The notes under the pieces: model-generated
Seen by the model: only the letters and a program-made list of their open reading frames with translations
What the model was told of the DNA's origin: nothing
Database searches by the model: none
Assembly: GCA_004154925.1 (NCBI GenBank)
Contig: QJNS01000248.1
Coordinates: forward strand, 1 to 64,000
Source of the DNA: Monosporascus cannonballus
Taxonomy: Eukaryota > Ascomycota > Sordariomycetes > Xylariales
Direction: 5' to 3'
DNA: 64,000 nucleotides
Made by a program: the position numbers and the translations under genes
Shown here: positions 20,512 to 32,800 of the stretch, one piece after another
Layout: each line of letters starts with the position of its first letter
How positions within the stretch are numbered: position 1 is the first letter of the stretch

Positions 20512-22164
20512 TCACAGCTCATCCTTGATACGCCTCTCTTCGTCATCCTCCTCCCTCGTTCTCGTCCCCCCCATGTCGACGAGCCCCCTCTTGACCATGC
20601 TGCTGAGGATCTCGAACACGACCTGGGCGGCCGCGAGGGCCGTCGCCTCGCCGCCCCCGCCGTCGTAGGCGGGCGCGACCTCCACGACGTCTGCGCCGAC
20701 GAGGTTGAGGCCCTCGACCGCGCGGAGCACGCGGATGAGCTCGCGCGTCGTCCAGCCGCCGGGCTCGGGCGTGCCGGTGCCGGGGGCGAAGGCCGGGTCC
20801 AGCACGTCGATGTCCACCGACAGGTAGACGGGGTCGTCGTTGTCGGCGCCGCCGAGCGCGTCCATGATGCGCGCCGCGACGTCCGCCGGCCCGCCGAGGT
20901 CGTCCACGTCGTCGGCCGCGATGCGCACCCAGCCCTGCGCCGAGTCGTCCTCGTAGTCGCCGAAGTCGTCGCCGGACAGCCGCGTGCGCAGGCCCGCGTG
21001 GACCGAGGGCCTGCTCGCGTTGTTGGCCAGCAGGCCCTCTTCGCCGGCGAGCCAGAACACCGAGCCGTGGTTGAAGCGCGCCTGCTCCGAGGCCCAGGCG
21101 CTCGGGTACTTGGCCGGGTGCCAGGTGTCGAGGTGGGCGTCGAAGTGGAGGACGCGGAGCGGCCTGCCGTGGATCCGGCGCAGGGCCCTCAGTGCCGGCA
21201 GTGCGAGGCTGTGGTCGCCGCCGAGCGTGACGAGCCTGGGCCTTTGCTGCGAGTAAGCCGGGGCCGGCGACGCCGGGTCGCGCGTCCCGAGCTCCTCGAA
21301 CGCCGCCGTCATCTGCCGCAGCGCCACCGCGTTGTCCATCGGCGTCACGGGGATGTCGCCGCAGTCCAGGATGCGCGCCCAGCTCCGGTACGGGTTGATG
21401 CCCGCGCGGGGGTTGAAGCCCCGGAAGGACGTCTGCCGCGCGGACGCGGCGCGGATGGCCCTGGGCCCGAACCGGGCGCCTTATGAGGCTTAGTCAGTTA
21501 GGTGTTACGAAAACAAAGACGACCAGGGGCGTATGGATTCAGTGGCAAGATTGCCGTCTGGCTATGGCGACTGACTGACTAGTCGTTAACCCCTAAGACG
21601 GCATGGGAATGGTAAGACGTACCAGGGCGGTAGCTAACCCCGGTATCGAACGGAGCGCCGATGATGGCGATATCGAACAGTTCGGTCGGCGTAGTCAGGC
21701 ACTTCACATGATTCAGATGCGCGAAGGTCGAAATGCCCGTGAAACCCCACTAAGAAACGGGACGATTAGAAACAGCTTCCTAACCTCGGCCATCAAGAGA
21801 GAGCCTTCCTATCCTTAAGTACTTAGACCTACGCTGCACAGCCCAGACCCGACAAGTTTGTGTGTAACCGCCCAAACATAAAGTCCTCTGTCCGTTCTGG
21901 AGGGGCTTTACCTCTTGAAGGTTATGTAGACGTAGGCCGTTTGAATGACACCTAGTTTGAGACCTCACGTAGATAGGCAGATGCTCGGGAGATGGGAAGG
22001 GAAGGGTGGCTTACATCGACCCCCCATTTCTCCTCAAGGGCGTCAATCTCATCCTGAGTCCACTCCCTCTGCCTCTGGGGGGAACCGTGATCCCCACAGG
22101 CCAGGACAAGAGCGGACGAGACGTAGTAGCCCAAGGTGAGCCAGACGACGTCTCCGGACCTCAT
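20512..22164 (-). CDS. Secreted agmatinase-type ureohydrolase
   Basis: Three exons, 22164-22015, 21749-21623 and 21479-20512, give 414 aa. Donors are GTAAGC and GTACGT, and phases 0 and 1 close correctly. The N-terminus (MRSGDVVWLTLGYYVSSALVLACG) reads as a signal peptide, so secretion or vacuolar delivery is likely. Mn ligands of the arginase/agmatinase fold are all present: GGDHS (His182), DAHLD (Asp206, His208, Asp210) and SVDIDVLDP (Asp315, Asp317), followed by PGTGTPEPGG. The segments GISTFAHLNHVKC and GAPFDTGVSYRPGARFGP cross the splices and confirm them. The family removes urea from guanidino compounds such as agmatine to give putrescine, but the exact substrate is not certain. The third exon is strikingly GC-rich compared with the first two. 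Confidence 0.92.
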
Positions 22165-23814
22165 GACGACCGCTTCCTGGTTAGGACCGTTACGCTACCT
22201 ATGGTGCGACGGGTGAGCGCCCAAAACGAAGCGAGGGCAGGAAAGAAAGAAATAAAGAAAAACCTAGGTACGGAACGGCTCCCGGCTTGATTCGAAGGCC
22301 TATAAATAATATATTTGTCGAGGACGTACGGGTTTGTCCCTCCCCGCAACTCTGATCCCCGCAAGCCCTAAAGGCTATGATCGACACGTAGGTACGTAGC
22401 CGGGGCCGTGGGCAGGCGGCCATTTCGGCGACCCGGCATCGGAAGATAAATGGTGCTCGGGGGCTCGTGATTGGACAATTGGAGTCCCCAGGCTCCGGTC
22501 CTCGCATGGTAGCGGGCTTCCGTGCTGTAGATCGCTGAGCTAATCAAACACAAACAACGCCGATCAAGTCGAGGCGTGAGGTTTTATTTATTATTAAGAC
22601 GGCTTGGTTCGTTCGATATCCCGGCCGGGATGCTCCTTGAAATCAAGCAGATTAAGTATTTATGAGCGCTGCCTGAACCTACACTGCCTTCTTAGTCGAG
22701 TACGCAGAGTTTGCTGTTTGGGCTCTCTTATTAGGCCATTTCGCATATACGAGGCATACCTATGTATCTCCTTCCAGAATTGCAGCTTATCCACCTACAT
22801 AATTACCTAGACATCAGGAACCAATGAAAGTCATACCTCATACGTCAACTCGTTACATGTTTATACGTCGGCTGTGAGACCGTGCTACAGAGCAAGATTA
22901 GACAGGAGATCTCTTGGTTTCCCCGTGGTAGAGCAACTAAGTCTTCCCGATCCCATTCTACTAGCCGGGAGTACCGGGATTTAGATGCATATAAATACCC
23001 AGAAGAGAACGGGTCTGCGAGACGGACGTCAGTGAAAACTTCCAGAGGCCATGCAGCATACATACACATAGACAACTTTCCTACCAGGCGGTATTAAGAC
23101 GACTGTAAGTTATAAGGGGAGGCCAGCCACGACAACGACACTACCAAGTTGTGTATCCCCTGATACGATGGATCCAATGGTGCAGCGGGCGAGAGGCTCC
23201 TCTTCAGGGCGTTCTCCGGAAGAGCCAGATAGTCGAAGTCAATGGCAGCATATCACTGCAAGTCAATACATAAGTTTGGGGAACCAAAGTCAATTCAATG
23301 CACTCCGATCGCCGAAAGATCCTATCGAAAAATCCAGCTTGCGCTCATGTAAATCTCCTCCGACCCTGGCTGAAGGTAGCAACCGAAAGATGGGTTTATG
23401 GCGGTGGTGGGTCTGGAGCCCTGTAGGGGGAGAAGTGTCAGACGGCCAAGCCCCCCCGCTTGGTAATACTCCCAATTCACGAGCATTCCCGGCTCACTGG
23501 CTCGCCTGGGACGCTTTGGGTTCTGAGGACCCTCAAAGGTCTCGTTTCGTGGCATCGGGCTACATCTGGAGTTATATGTCCTCCCCCAGATACACAGCAG
23601 GAAGACCTTCTTCATATAGGCCACTCAGGAGTCTCATCTGCCACTGTTCTCGCAACACACCCCTCGGTCTAATAAATCGCTGATGAAAATGCAGCGGAGG
23701 TTGCGAATCTGTAAATACCCCGAAAAAAGTATCTGCATGTGCCCCACGGCCCTATAGTAAGAACGACACCGTGTTCGGCGAAGGGAGATGCATGTCAGAA
23801 TATTTGGTAGCACC
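22165..23814. other. Intergenic region agmatinase / CDC42 3' flank
   Basis: 1.65 kb without a supported gene. A 171-codon plus-strand frame (23168-23683) overlaps an antisense 100-codon frame. It has no recognisable domain, membrane segment or signal, and I treat it as chance or at best a hypothetical gene. Confidence 0.5.
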
Positions 23815-24867
<1,053 letters not shown>

Positions 24868-25373
24868 TTTGTCCTATTGAGCCACTCCTTCCAAGGAGCG
24901 GACGCTTGGTGACGGTATCCCTGCAGAAATAGAAGTTGCTTGGAATCGTTATCGCGTCTCGTCTTACAGTGATATAGGTCGTATCGAGAAGGTCACTCGC
25001 AGGCGGCTCTTGGTGGAGGTCTCAGGAATAAGCTGGGGGGGTATGATGGGGTCGGGCTGTCTCAAAACCCTGGAGTCAAGGTGAAATCGTCAAGGTGAGG
25101 GCGAGGGCGAGGGTGATTGTCGGTGATGGATGATCGGCGGCACCAATGGAGAGAGGTTTGAGAGCGAGAGGTGCGACGAATTATCGCCCGTTGGAGGTGA
25201 TCGTGGTAAAATGCGGTCGAAGCTGAAGGCGTGGGCCGAGTATAATAAATGTAGGACACCGGAATGAAAAAGGGAAAGAAGAGAGAAGAAGTCGGGAGCT
25301 GTTGTTTGGTGACGCAGGTTAGGTACTCCTAGTAGAGTAGAAAACAGGCGCAGGAGCAGTAGTCTAGGTGGTG

Positions 25374-25418
25374 GGTGCATTCAAATAGCGGTGCCTATTG
25401 TACCGCTCCGAATGCACC
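25374..25418. repeat. Imperfect inverted repeat (hairpin) upstream of CDC42
   Basis: Outer arms GGTGCATTC (25374-25382) and GAATGCACC (25410-25418) are exact complements, as are inner arms AGCGGT (25387-25392) and ACCGCT (25402-25407). The loop is 9 nt, and the internal bulge is AAAT opposite CC. It could be a cruciform, a dimeric factor site or a remnant of a small element. Confidence 0.7.
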
Positions 25419-27043
25419 TAGGTGCGGCGAATGAGAAACTTAGGGGGACGGGGAAATATCCAAGGCGCCCTAAAATACCAATAGTACATACATACCCTGT
25501 AGGTGCGCACATACTAGGTATACCAGATAGGAGGTACCGAAGGTAGAGGCAGAAGGTACCTGCCCGTGATCTTGATTGGTTGATTCGGGGTGGGTCCTGA
25601 ATCTAACTACTGAGTGCTATCCCGCCCACCTAGGTAGATAAGGTCCAACTAACCCCTAAAATTACGCCCGTGAGAGGAAGTGGTTGAATGATCAAGTGAG
25701 ACGTAACTAGTAGATGAAATGGGTTAGGCACATGAAGGTACTCCGGTTGATCAAGTATCACTGGCAACTAAATGGGGAAATTTCAATGCCGGTCCCTCCC
25801 CAGACTTGCTTAGCGACATAGGCAACCAAGCAACGTGATATCGATAAAACATAAGTCGACTGCCATGGTTATTGAAATGAGATGGTCACTTTTTTTCAGC
25901 GTATTTATTATTTTGCCCAATAGCCAATAATATGCTCATATCAAGTAGGAGAAAACCGTCCGAAAGTTCACCGGCCGGCGTCGCTGCTTTCTTCCTCTTC
26001 AGAAAACCTTGGGGACATTGATTATACGCAGTACGTGATATACTACCGTAACTTAAGTATGTAGTTGGAGATGGCCCTCTACTGATGGTAATTAGCGGGA
26101 ACCGTTGGTCGGGATAACTGGGTATTGAGCAACCCGTGCATCTAATATCCACCAAGCTTTACCAAAGGGAACGACTCCGGACGGACGGGTGCCGATCGGA
26201 TTCCTGTCGCCAACTACATGCCATTGCGCTCCTTATTATTAGTAAAGCAACCCCTCTGCGGGAGACGCATAAAGACTCCCATGCCAGTCAGCATGTGAAG
26301 CGCTACGCTTTCTCTCTACAAGGCCGTACCTCCACTCCAGCCCCTCAACTTCGACGCAGCTGCACCGTATGCCACCACAGCAAAACAGCCTATGGTGATT
26401 GGTGGGTACGTCTCCGATGAAGCCGGAGTCTTACTGTGATGTACCAGCATGAAATAGTCAGACGCCAGACAAGCTACACATCGCGATGTGTTGGGAAGGT
26501 GTTCGAAGCGGGTACTCCTAGAGCCACCAAGACTTCGCAAGCTATGTACTATCCTACCTGTGACATAACTTGCAGCCCTTTGGAGGACATGGATGAACAC
26601 CAAAGGGTCTACTGTTATGGCAAGCAGTACGATGGCTGGGCCGGAGGCACTGCATTGCCCACTGGACAGCACGCACATCGCGAAGTTCTCACTATTGACC
26701 AAAAGCAATCATTCCTTAATAGGTTCTCTAAGCCATAAGTCGCTCCAAGGAGTGCAACTAGCATCTATCCTATGTAATAGCGGTCTCCTCCCTTAGAGTT
26801 GGTCCACGAACGGCCTTATCATCAGCTCTCATGGACAACGCAACAGCGAAAAAATCAACCATCCTGTAAATACAGCGATACCGCTAGCATGCTCTGCATA
26901 GGAAGAAGGCTCGAATGTCGTCCTACCGGTGCTAGTTCGTCTCCTGAATACGTCTATGGTCGACGGTGAACCCAACTTAGAACGCATTAAATAGAGTCTC
27001 CCTCTTGAAGTCGGGACTCACTGTCATCGATCTCTCGGGATAT

Positions 27044-27472
27044 CGCCGCAGTTAGATTGACCACCCCGAATCGTTAATCGTACCACCCCTAAACGCTCTT
27101 TGGCAACCCCAACCCGAATTGTCATATCCCCCACACACAAACTAAGTGGGCCTGTGGGCTCTCGCTATACTCCCGCTAATTAGTACCCAAAACGTCACCA
27201 TTTATATCGAGAGCGTTTATTATATGCTTATCAATATAATCTTGCGAATTCCATTAAACAAATTTTAATATATGTAAAATTGAGTGACTTGACGCAAACG
27301 TTATATCGTAACCTTTTTCAAGTGCTTAGGCTATAGCATAGTTGTGTATGACAAGCTGCCTGTTAACGAAAACACCTACCCTAACCTGGCTACCACCTAG
27401 TTGTAGGATTGCAAGAAGAGTTTAGGGGTGTGGTACGATTAACGATTCGGGGTGGTCAATCTAACTGCGGCG
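27044..27472. mobile_element. Non-autonomous inverted-repeat element (MITE-like)
   Basis: The left end (27044-27085) and right end (27431-27472) are perfect 42-bp inverted complements beginning CGCCGCAGTTAGATTGACC. After a 2-nt insertion in the right arm, the match continues with CCCCTAAA (27086-27093 against 27421-27428). Immediately outside are near-identical 8-mers, CGGGATAT (27036-27043) and CGGGATTT (27473-27480), as expected for an 8-bp target duplication with one later change. The 429-bp element is too short for a transposase, and its interior is AT-rich without a frame. An 8-bp duplication points to hAT- or Mutator-like classes, but the superfamily is not settled. Confidence 0.75.
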
Positions 27473-28121
27473 CGGGATTTGTCATTTCATCCCTGTTCGC
27501 ACGGGGTAGTGTTCAAGTGGATGTCAGGGAAAGATCTATATTCAGTACACATGAGACGGATGACATAATGGTCCACTATGCTTCGCTCCATGTCAAAAGG
27601 CAAGGCCTTTGAGACCCAGAGCATTGGAATTTCTAGTTTTTGTGACGTCTCGCCCAGTCTATACTTTATCTTACTCCCGTTACTAGGTACCGATGACGCG
27701 GTTCGGGGCTTCATCCGTGCTGACGTATTTTTCCTTCTTCCCTTTCCCCTTTGCGTAACCTCTCCAGATTCCAGAACACCAGATTTACTCACCTATTCTA
27801 AACACATTGGACGCTATCGACAGGAGCTGCAAGGCGGTTTCTTACAACTGCTTGTTACGGAGGGATTGCGGCTGCTAAATTAGGCATCCCTCCTTTCCGG
27901 ATAGGGTTAGGAAACACCTTCCAAACATTACTGGTGGCTTGCGTCACAGCCATCAGCCCCGTTTCGTCTTTACTGCTTGCGCTTCGAAAAGGAGTCTAAT
28001 TCGACCTCCCCTCCAACATCCCATCAGACCCCAAGCCACGGAAGGGTCAAAGGTAAACCTGTGAAGGCGGAGGCGCCTTTAAGAGTAGATTCGGGGCATC
28101 GCGGATGGTGATTTCGGAACC

Positions 28122-28853
28122 ATGGCCAACACCGACGCCGCCATCGACGCTCTCCTGGAGAGGTACCTGTACCTCCTGCACGAGTACACGGCGCTCAGGG
28201 AGCAGCTCAACGCCCTGCAGGCGGGCATGTACCGGGACATCGCCAGGGCGAACTTCGCCGCCGAGCGCGGGATGCGGTACGGCTGGGACCACTACGACGA
28301 GCGGATGCGGGCGTCGCGCAGGGTAGCCATCACCACGGCGACCAGCACCACCGCCGACGACGGCGCGGATGCGCCCGCGCCCGCGCCCACCACCAGCTTC
28401 GAAACCGTCGCCCGGGGAGAAGACGAGGAGCCGGGTGCGACGCCGCCTACGCCCGCGCCCGCGCCGTCCCCGGGGGCTCCTCCCGAAACAGCCGCGGGCG
28501 CCTCCTCCTCGGAGGGTGGTGCCACCGAGGCTGCGGAGGAGGTGAAGAACGACGGGCCCGGGGCTGCGGAGGATGCCGCCAAACCTCACCACCCGGAGGA
28601 GAAGGAGCAGACGCGAAGAAGGGACCCCCTGAGATGGTTCGGGCTCCTGACGCCCATGGCCCTGCGACAGGCCCAGGCGCAGAGCATACGGGCCGTCGAG
28701 CAGGTCATCCCCAGGCTGGTATCCGTCAGCGCCGAGATGGCGCAGGTCGAGATCGAGGTCCGCAGGGCTCGCAAGAAGCGCGCGAAGGCCGAGATCGCGG
28801 CGTCGAGGAAGGAGCGCGAGGAGTCTCTAGGGAGCGAGGGGATAGCGGCGTGA
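28122..28853 (+). CDS. VMA22: V-ATPase assembly factor Vma22 (CCDC115 homolog)
   Basis: A single exon of 243 aa. The N-terminal coiled coil (DALLERYLYLLHEYTALREQL, residues 9-29), the following block MYRDIARANFAAERGMRYG, and the C-terminal helix pair after DPLRWFGLLTPMALRQAQ are the two conserved parts of the Vma22/CCDC115 family. Between them lies a disordered Ala/Pro/Glu-rich linker (about 75-165). Vma22 acts in the ER with Vma12 and Vma21 to assemble the V0 sector of the vacuolar proton pump, so it is needed for vacuole acidification. The start has a good context (ACCATGGCC). It is convergent with TEL1. Confidence 0.92.
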   Translation: MANTDAAIDALLERYLYLLHEYTALREQLNALQAGMYRDIARANFAAERGMRYGWDHYDERMRASRRVAITTATSTTADDGADAPAPAPTTSFETVARGEDEEPGATPPTPAPAPSPGAPPETAAGASSSEGGATEAAEEVKNDGPGAAEDAAKPHHPEEKEQTRRRDPLRWFGLLTPMALRQAQAQSIRAVEQVIPRLVSVSAEMAQVEIEVRRARKKRAKAEIAASRKEREESLGSEGIAA

Positions 28854-29814
28854 TCGATATTTAAAAGCCCGCCTGTTTTTATGGCACGCCCAAGAAGACG
28901 CCACAGCTACGGTCTTGGTTCCGGATACGTCCTGGACCTTCAGCCATTCCGACGTGTGCACACGTAGCCCGCTCCTAACTCCGTCACTATATTACTGGTC
29001 GTCAATGGTACCGAGAACCCTGCAATAAATAAATATCACTCCCGGGGGATGAGAAGGCTGGCACAGGATATTGATCAAGGGCCTAGCGGGGATGACTCGG
29101 GTGTCGATGTTGTACCCCATATTGTCGAGCTGGTTGAGAAGATGGCCATGTCAGCAGGCCGATGTTCTCCGGCCACGAAGCTTCAATCGCACAACGACGA
29201 TGGGTCGGCCATGCCCTGGTCTATAGGAAACCCCCCCACACACAAATCTTTCACCATCTTATTAGTGGTTGAGTTATCTTCCTAACACTGCGTGCTTCGT
29301 ACAACCTCGGGCATAGTGTTCAAATTGGCGCTAGATGAAGCAAAATACTCCCATTTAGTTTTGTGTGGCGACGGTTGACCCTATTCAGTACTCGACTTGG
29401 AAGGGAGATGGCTCTCAGGGACGTTAGGTGAACTACATCTGCCTTAAGTACCTGTGTGGCGAGCTTACAGCGTAACTCTCGGCAACGCTACCGCTATGGT
29501 GTGCCTTTTGGAACGGACGAAACCAGAACGCGTGATCCATCTCGCGCGCCGTAGCCATGATTCGGGACTTCAAGACGGAATGCTGCTAACACAAATGAAC
29601 TGATCTCTAATTATAACATTGTCTATTTATATAGGCAAAAGTTGATAATATACACACTTCCAATCCGTCTTCAACACCACAAGGCAGTATTAGACTATAA
29701 CCCCCCTTATAACATATCACGCGATAGCTATAACCTACGGTTGCCGAACTAGGTATGCGGACACATACAAGTAAGTGGCGTACACGAGTAGATATGTCGT
29801 GTTATACTATACGC
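28854..29814. other. Convergent spacer VMA22 / TEL1
   Basis: 960 bp between two facing genes. A 78-codon plus frame (29049-29285) has no recognisable feature. Otherwise nothing but 3' flanks is seen. Confidence 0.5.
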
Positions 29815-32800
29815 TCAAGCATACGCAGCCCAGCCTAGTGTTAAACCGTCAGCCTAAAAAACCATTCCAAAATAATGAGAAACAAATAAGAGCGCGCGGC
29901 AGAAAGGCTTACCGGAATACAGCACCGCCAGGTTCTTCTCGTCTGTGGCCTGGTTGATGAGGTCGTTGACCGTGGCCGTGACGCTCAGGGTCTTGCTGAG
30001 CTTCTTGCGCACGACCTCGAGGGCCCTGTCGGCCTCACTAGGTTCGTTCACGACGCCGGCGCCCGCACCGGCGGCGCCCCCGCCCTTCCTCCTCCCGGCG
30101 GCGGCGTCGACGTCGCTCTCGACGTCGCCGGCCGCGTCGTCGTCGCGCCGCGTGTCCTGGAGCTTGGCCATGCGCACGGGGCTGATGGACCACGAGTACA
30201 GGGGGTCGTAGCGCAGGACGTCGAGGATGGTCATGATGGAGTACGTCTCCTCGCGCAGCGCGTCGAGCGTGAACTCGCAGCAGCGCCGGAAGACGCCCTC
30301 GGTCTTGGTGACGCCCATGCCGTCGGCGATGTCCCGCGTGAGGCGGAACGGCACGAGCTCGGGGACCGGCAGCACGCGACCCATCTCGAATGCCACGCCC
30401 AGATCGATGTGCACCACCTCGCCCGTCTTGGAGTCGAGTAGGATGTTGTGCCCGTGGCGGTCGCCGAGGCCCAGCACGTGACCGAGGATCGAGATGGCGG
30501 CCGTGGTCCGGGTATACGCGGTACGCTTCGCGAACCAGTCGTCCGGGTCCACGAAATATTCCATGAAGAAGTACCGCATCACGGGCTGGAATCGTTCCGT
30601 GACTCTCTTGTAAGTGGCAAGACGAGTCTCGGTGGACTTGTTCTGTACCTGCGAAATCTCCTTGCGGCACTGGGATCCTTTGAGGTCCTTCGGGTGATAC
30701 CTCTCGTGAGCCGGCATCAGATATTCGTGAAGCGGTATAGTGTTCGGCACGAACTCGATGAGACCTGAAGCGGACGTCAAAGGCAAGACCTTGTACGTTC
30801 TGATGCCGAGGCTGCGCTGCTGGGTAGACCGGTGGCGCTTCAACACAGACGACACAGCAGCGAACACTTGCTCCATGATTGCGTCTTGGCGGAGATCATC
30901 GTTTCCTCCTTTCACCAGCTGCTTATAACGTCCGCCGTTACTGCCAACTACCGTGATAATCTTTGGCGCACTGACGCCTGAAGCTATCGTCATGTTGGGC
31001 TCAATCTTAGTTATATATGGGATATGCGAATAGTCGCGGTCCACCGACAGTTCGATCTGCATTGTAGGAGGCGGGATGCGATGTCGAGCCAGCTCGGTAG
31101 AAAGCCTATGACCGGCACTGGAGGATTGGACTGCGATCTTTTGGCCTGCCTTATAGCGCGAAGGATCTCGGTCCACCGCCAACGCATGATACGCTTTGCT
31201 AGTCTTGTCGAGTGCCGTCCAGAGAGCAGCTGACGATTCGGTCTGAGCTAGTCTCTTGCCGACTTTCTCGGTGGCCTTCTGACGGAGGACAGCAACATCG
31301 TCCTTCAAGTTCGTACGTGCTTTGGCGCCTGACCAAATCGAATACATTCCGTGGTAGGGATGATCAACGCATATCCGATATACGAGGTCGATGAGTAGCT
31401 TTTGGAAGAGGTTATTTTGATCAAGGAGTCGAGACGTTAGCTGGTTCATGAGCAGTGCGAACTTGCGGGTGGGAACTTTGTCGAGGTACTTGCGGACGGC
31501 TTCATTCGTCGGGTCTTCCCCAGACCTCTCTAGCCATAAGGCCGTGAATCTCAGCGTGTCATTATTGTGCTCATCGGAGGCAACGAGGGCAAGGAGGTAA
31601 TTTTCCAGACTGAGCCGAACAAATTCACTGCGGCTTTGTTCGACCCGTCGGAGTTCCTGCTCATCGAGGTCCAACCATTGCTTAGCTTTTGCAAGGTGAC
31701 TCTGATACTTGTTCCTGACCTGCGAGTCCTTGGCGGTGGAGATGAGTCCTCTGAGCTGGGTTACCTCATCGCTCTTTCCCTTTCTCAGATGCTGCAAACG
31801 AGCCAGATCCTCGAGGCTATCGGAGTTCTGGAGTTGTTCATCACAGAACATGGCAAACTGATGATATACCTTACCAGCTTCCTGGCCTTCAGTCCTGCCC
31901 CTTAACTCCTTCAGCGCAGGCTGCAAGTAGTTCTTTTGGATGCTCTCTGGTTTTTCTAGCCTCGCGACAGAAATTTGATGGCCTATCTTCGCGAGCAGGT
32001 CGGAGCGGCTCACGGGTATGCTCTGTTTCTTCAGGTTTGGATCTCCGTCTACGGCCTGGAGCATATGGATCGACGACATCATCTCGCCATGATCCCACAA
32101 CGAGTTCGCGGCCTCTATCTTCACCGCGGTATCAAGATGCAAACCGAGGTCCGCACATGGCTGGATGAGGTCTGTTAGCGTCGTCGCGACGTTCAAGGAT
32201 TCCTGTGTTGCTTGATGGTATCGATAAATCCCTGATGATAATATCATTGACTGCACTTCAAGTAACCGAGTCTCTGGATGCTTCACGCTAGAAGAACTGC
32301 GAAGGCCGGAGTTCTGAGTGAGTAGGCTCAGAGTTGTCTCTCGACAGGACAAGATCTGGCTGACTTCATCATATCTGCGCACAGTCAGCTGTTGGTCCTC
32401 AAACGGTGGGTATGGGCGCTAACCTTCCGGATTTCATCCACCCCGAGCGACTACTAAAAGTTGACAGTAATTCAGTTAGTTGAGCCGAGTCGGAAGCACT
32501 CAGCGCATCATCGAATTCCGTGAGCGCTGCTACCGCGCCGAGACTATGGCGAAGACGGTTGGGACCGAGATCCACCCTGACTAGGTTGCGTACGGTCTGG
32601 CTAAACCCGGTATATATTGCTTTCCTTGCCTCGTCCAAGTCGGTAGCTTGGTAGCATCTCTGATACGCCTTGTACAACATCACAGATGGATTGTCGGTGG
32701 TCGTCGGTGCTGGTAGGTTCCAAATTTCGAGTCTCCTAGCTGTATTGAAGGTGCTGTCGACGGCCGCTAGCGATCCGTCCAGTCTCTGTTGGGTTTGAAG

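Larger units (their letters stand above)
24868..28121. other. Gene-poor divergent region CDC42 / VMA22
   Basis: 3.25 kb without a confident gene, the largest gene-poor segment apart from 17.2-20.5 kb. The 5' third is presumably the CDC42 promoter and leader. The rest holds an imperfect hairpin at 25374-25418, a possible repeat relic near 25577-25605 and a MITE-like element at 27044-27472. Frames of 65-130 codons at 25886-26796 and 27409-27883 overlap on both strands and show no domain. Confidence 0.55.

Noticed and set aside
23168..23683. 171-codon plus-strand frame
   Set aside because: No domain or signal, overlaps an antisense frame of similar quality, and shows no intron or codon bias. 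Treated as chance.
25886..26796. Frames of 67-130 codons on both strands near the MITE-like element
   Set aside because: No transposase or other motif seen, with overlapping antisense frames. They could be decayed repeat sequence but cannot be supported.
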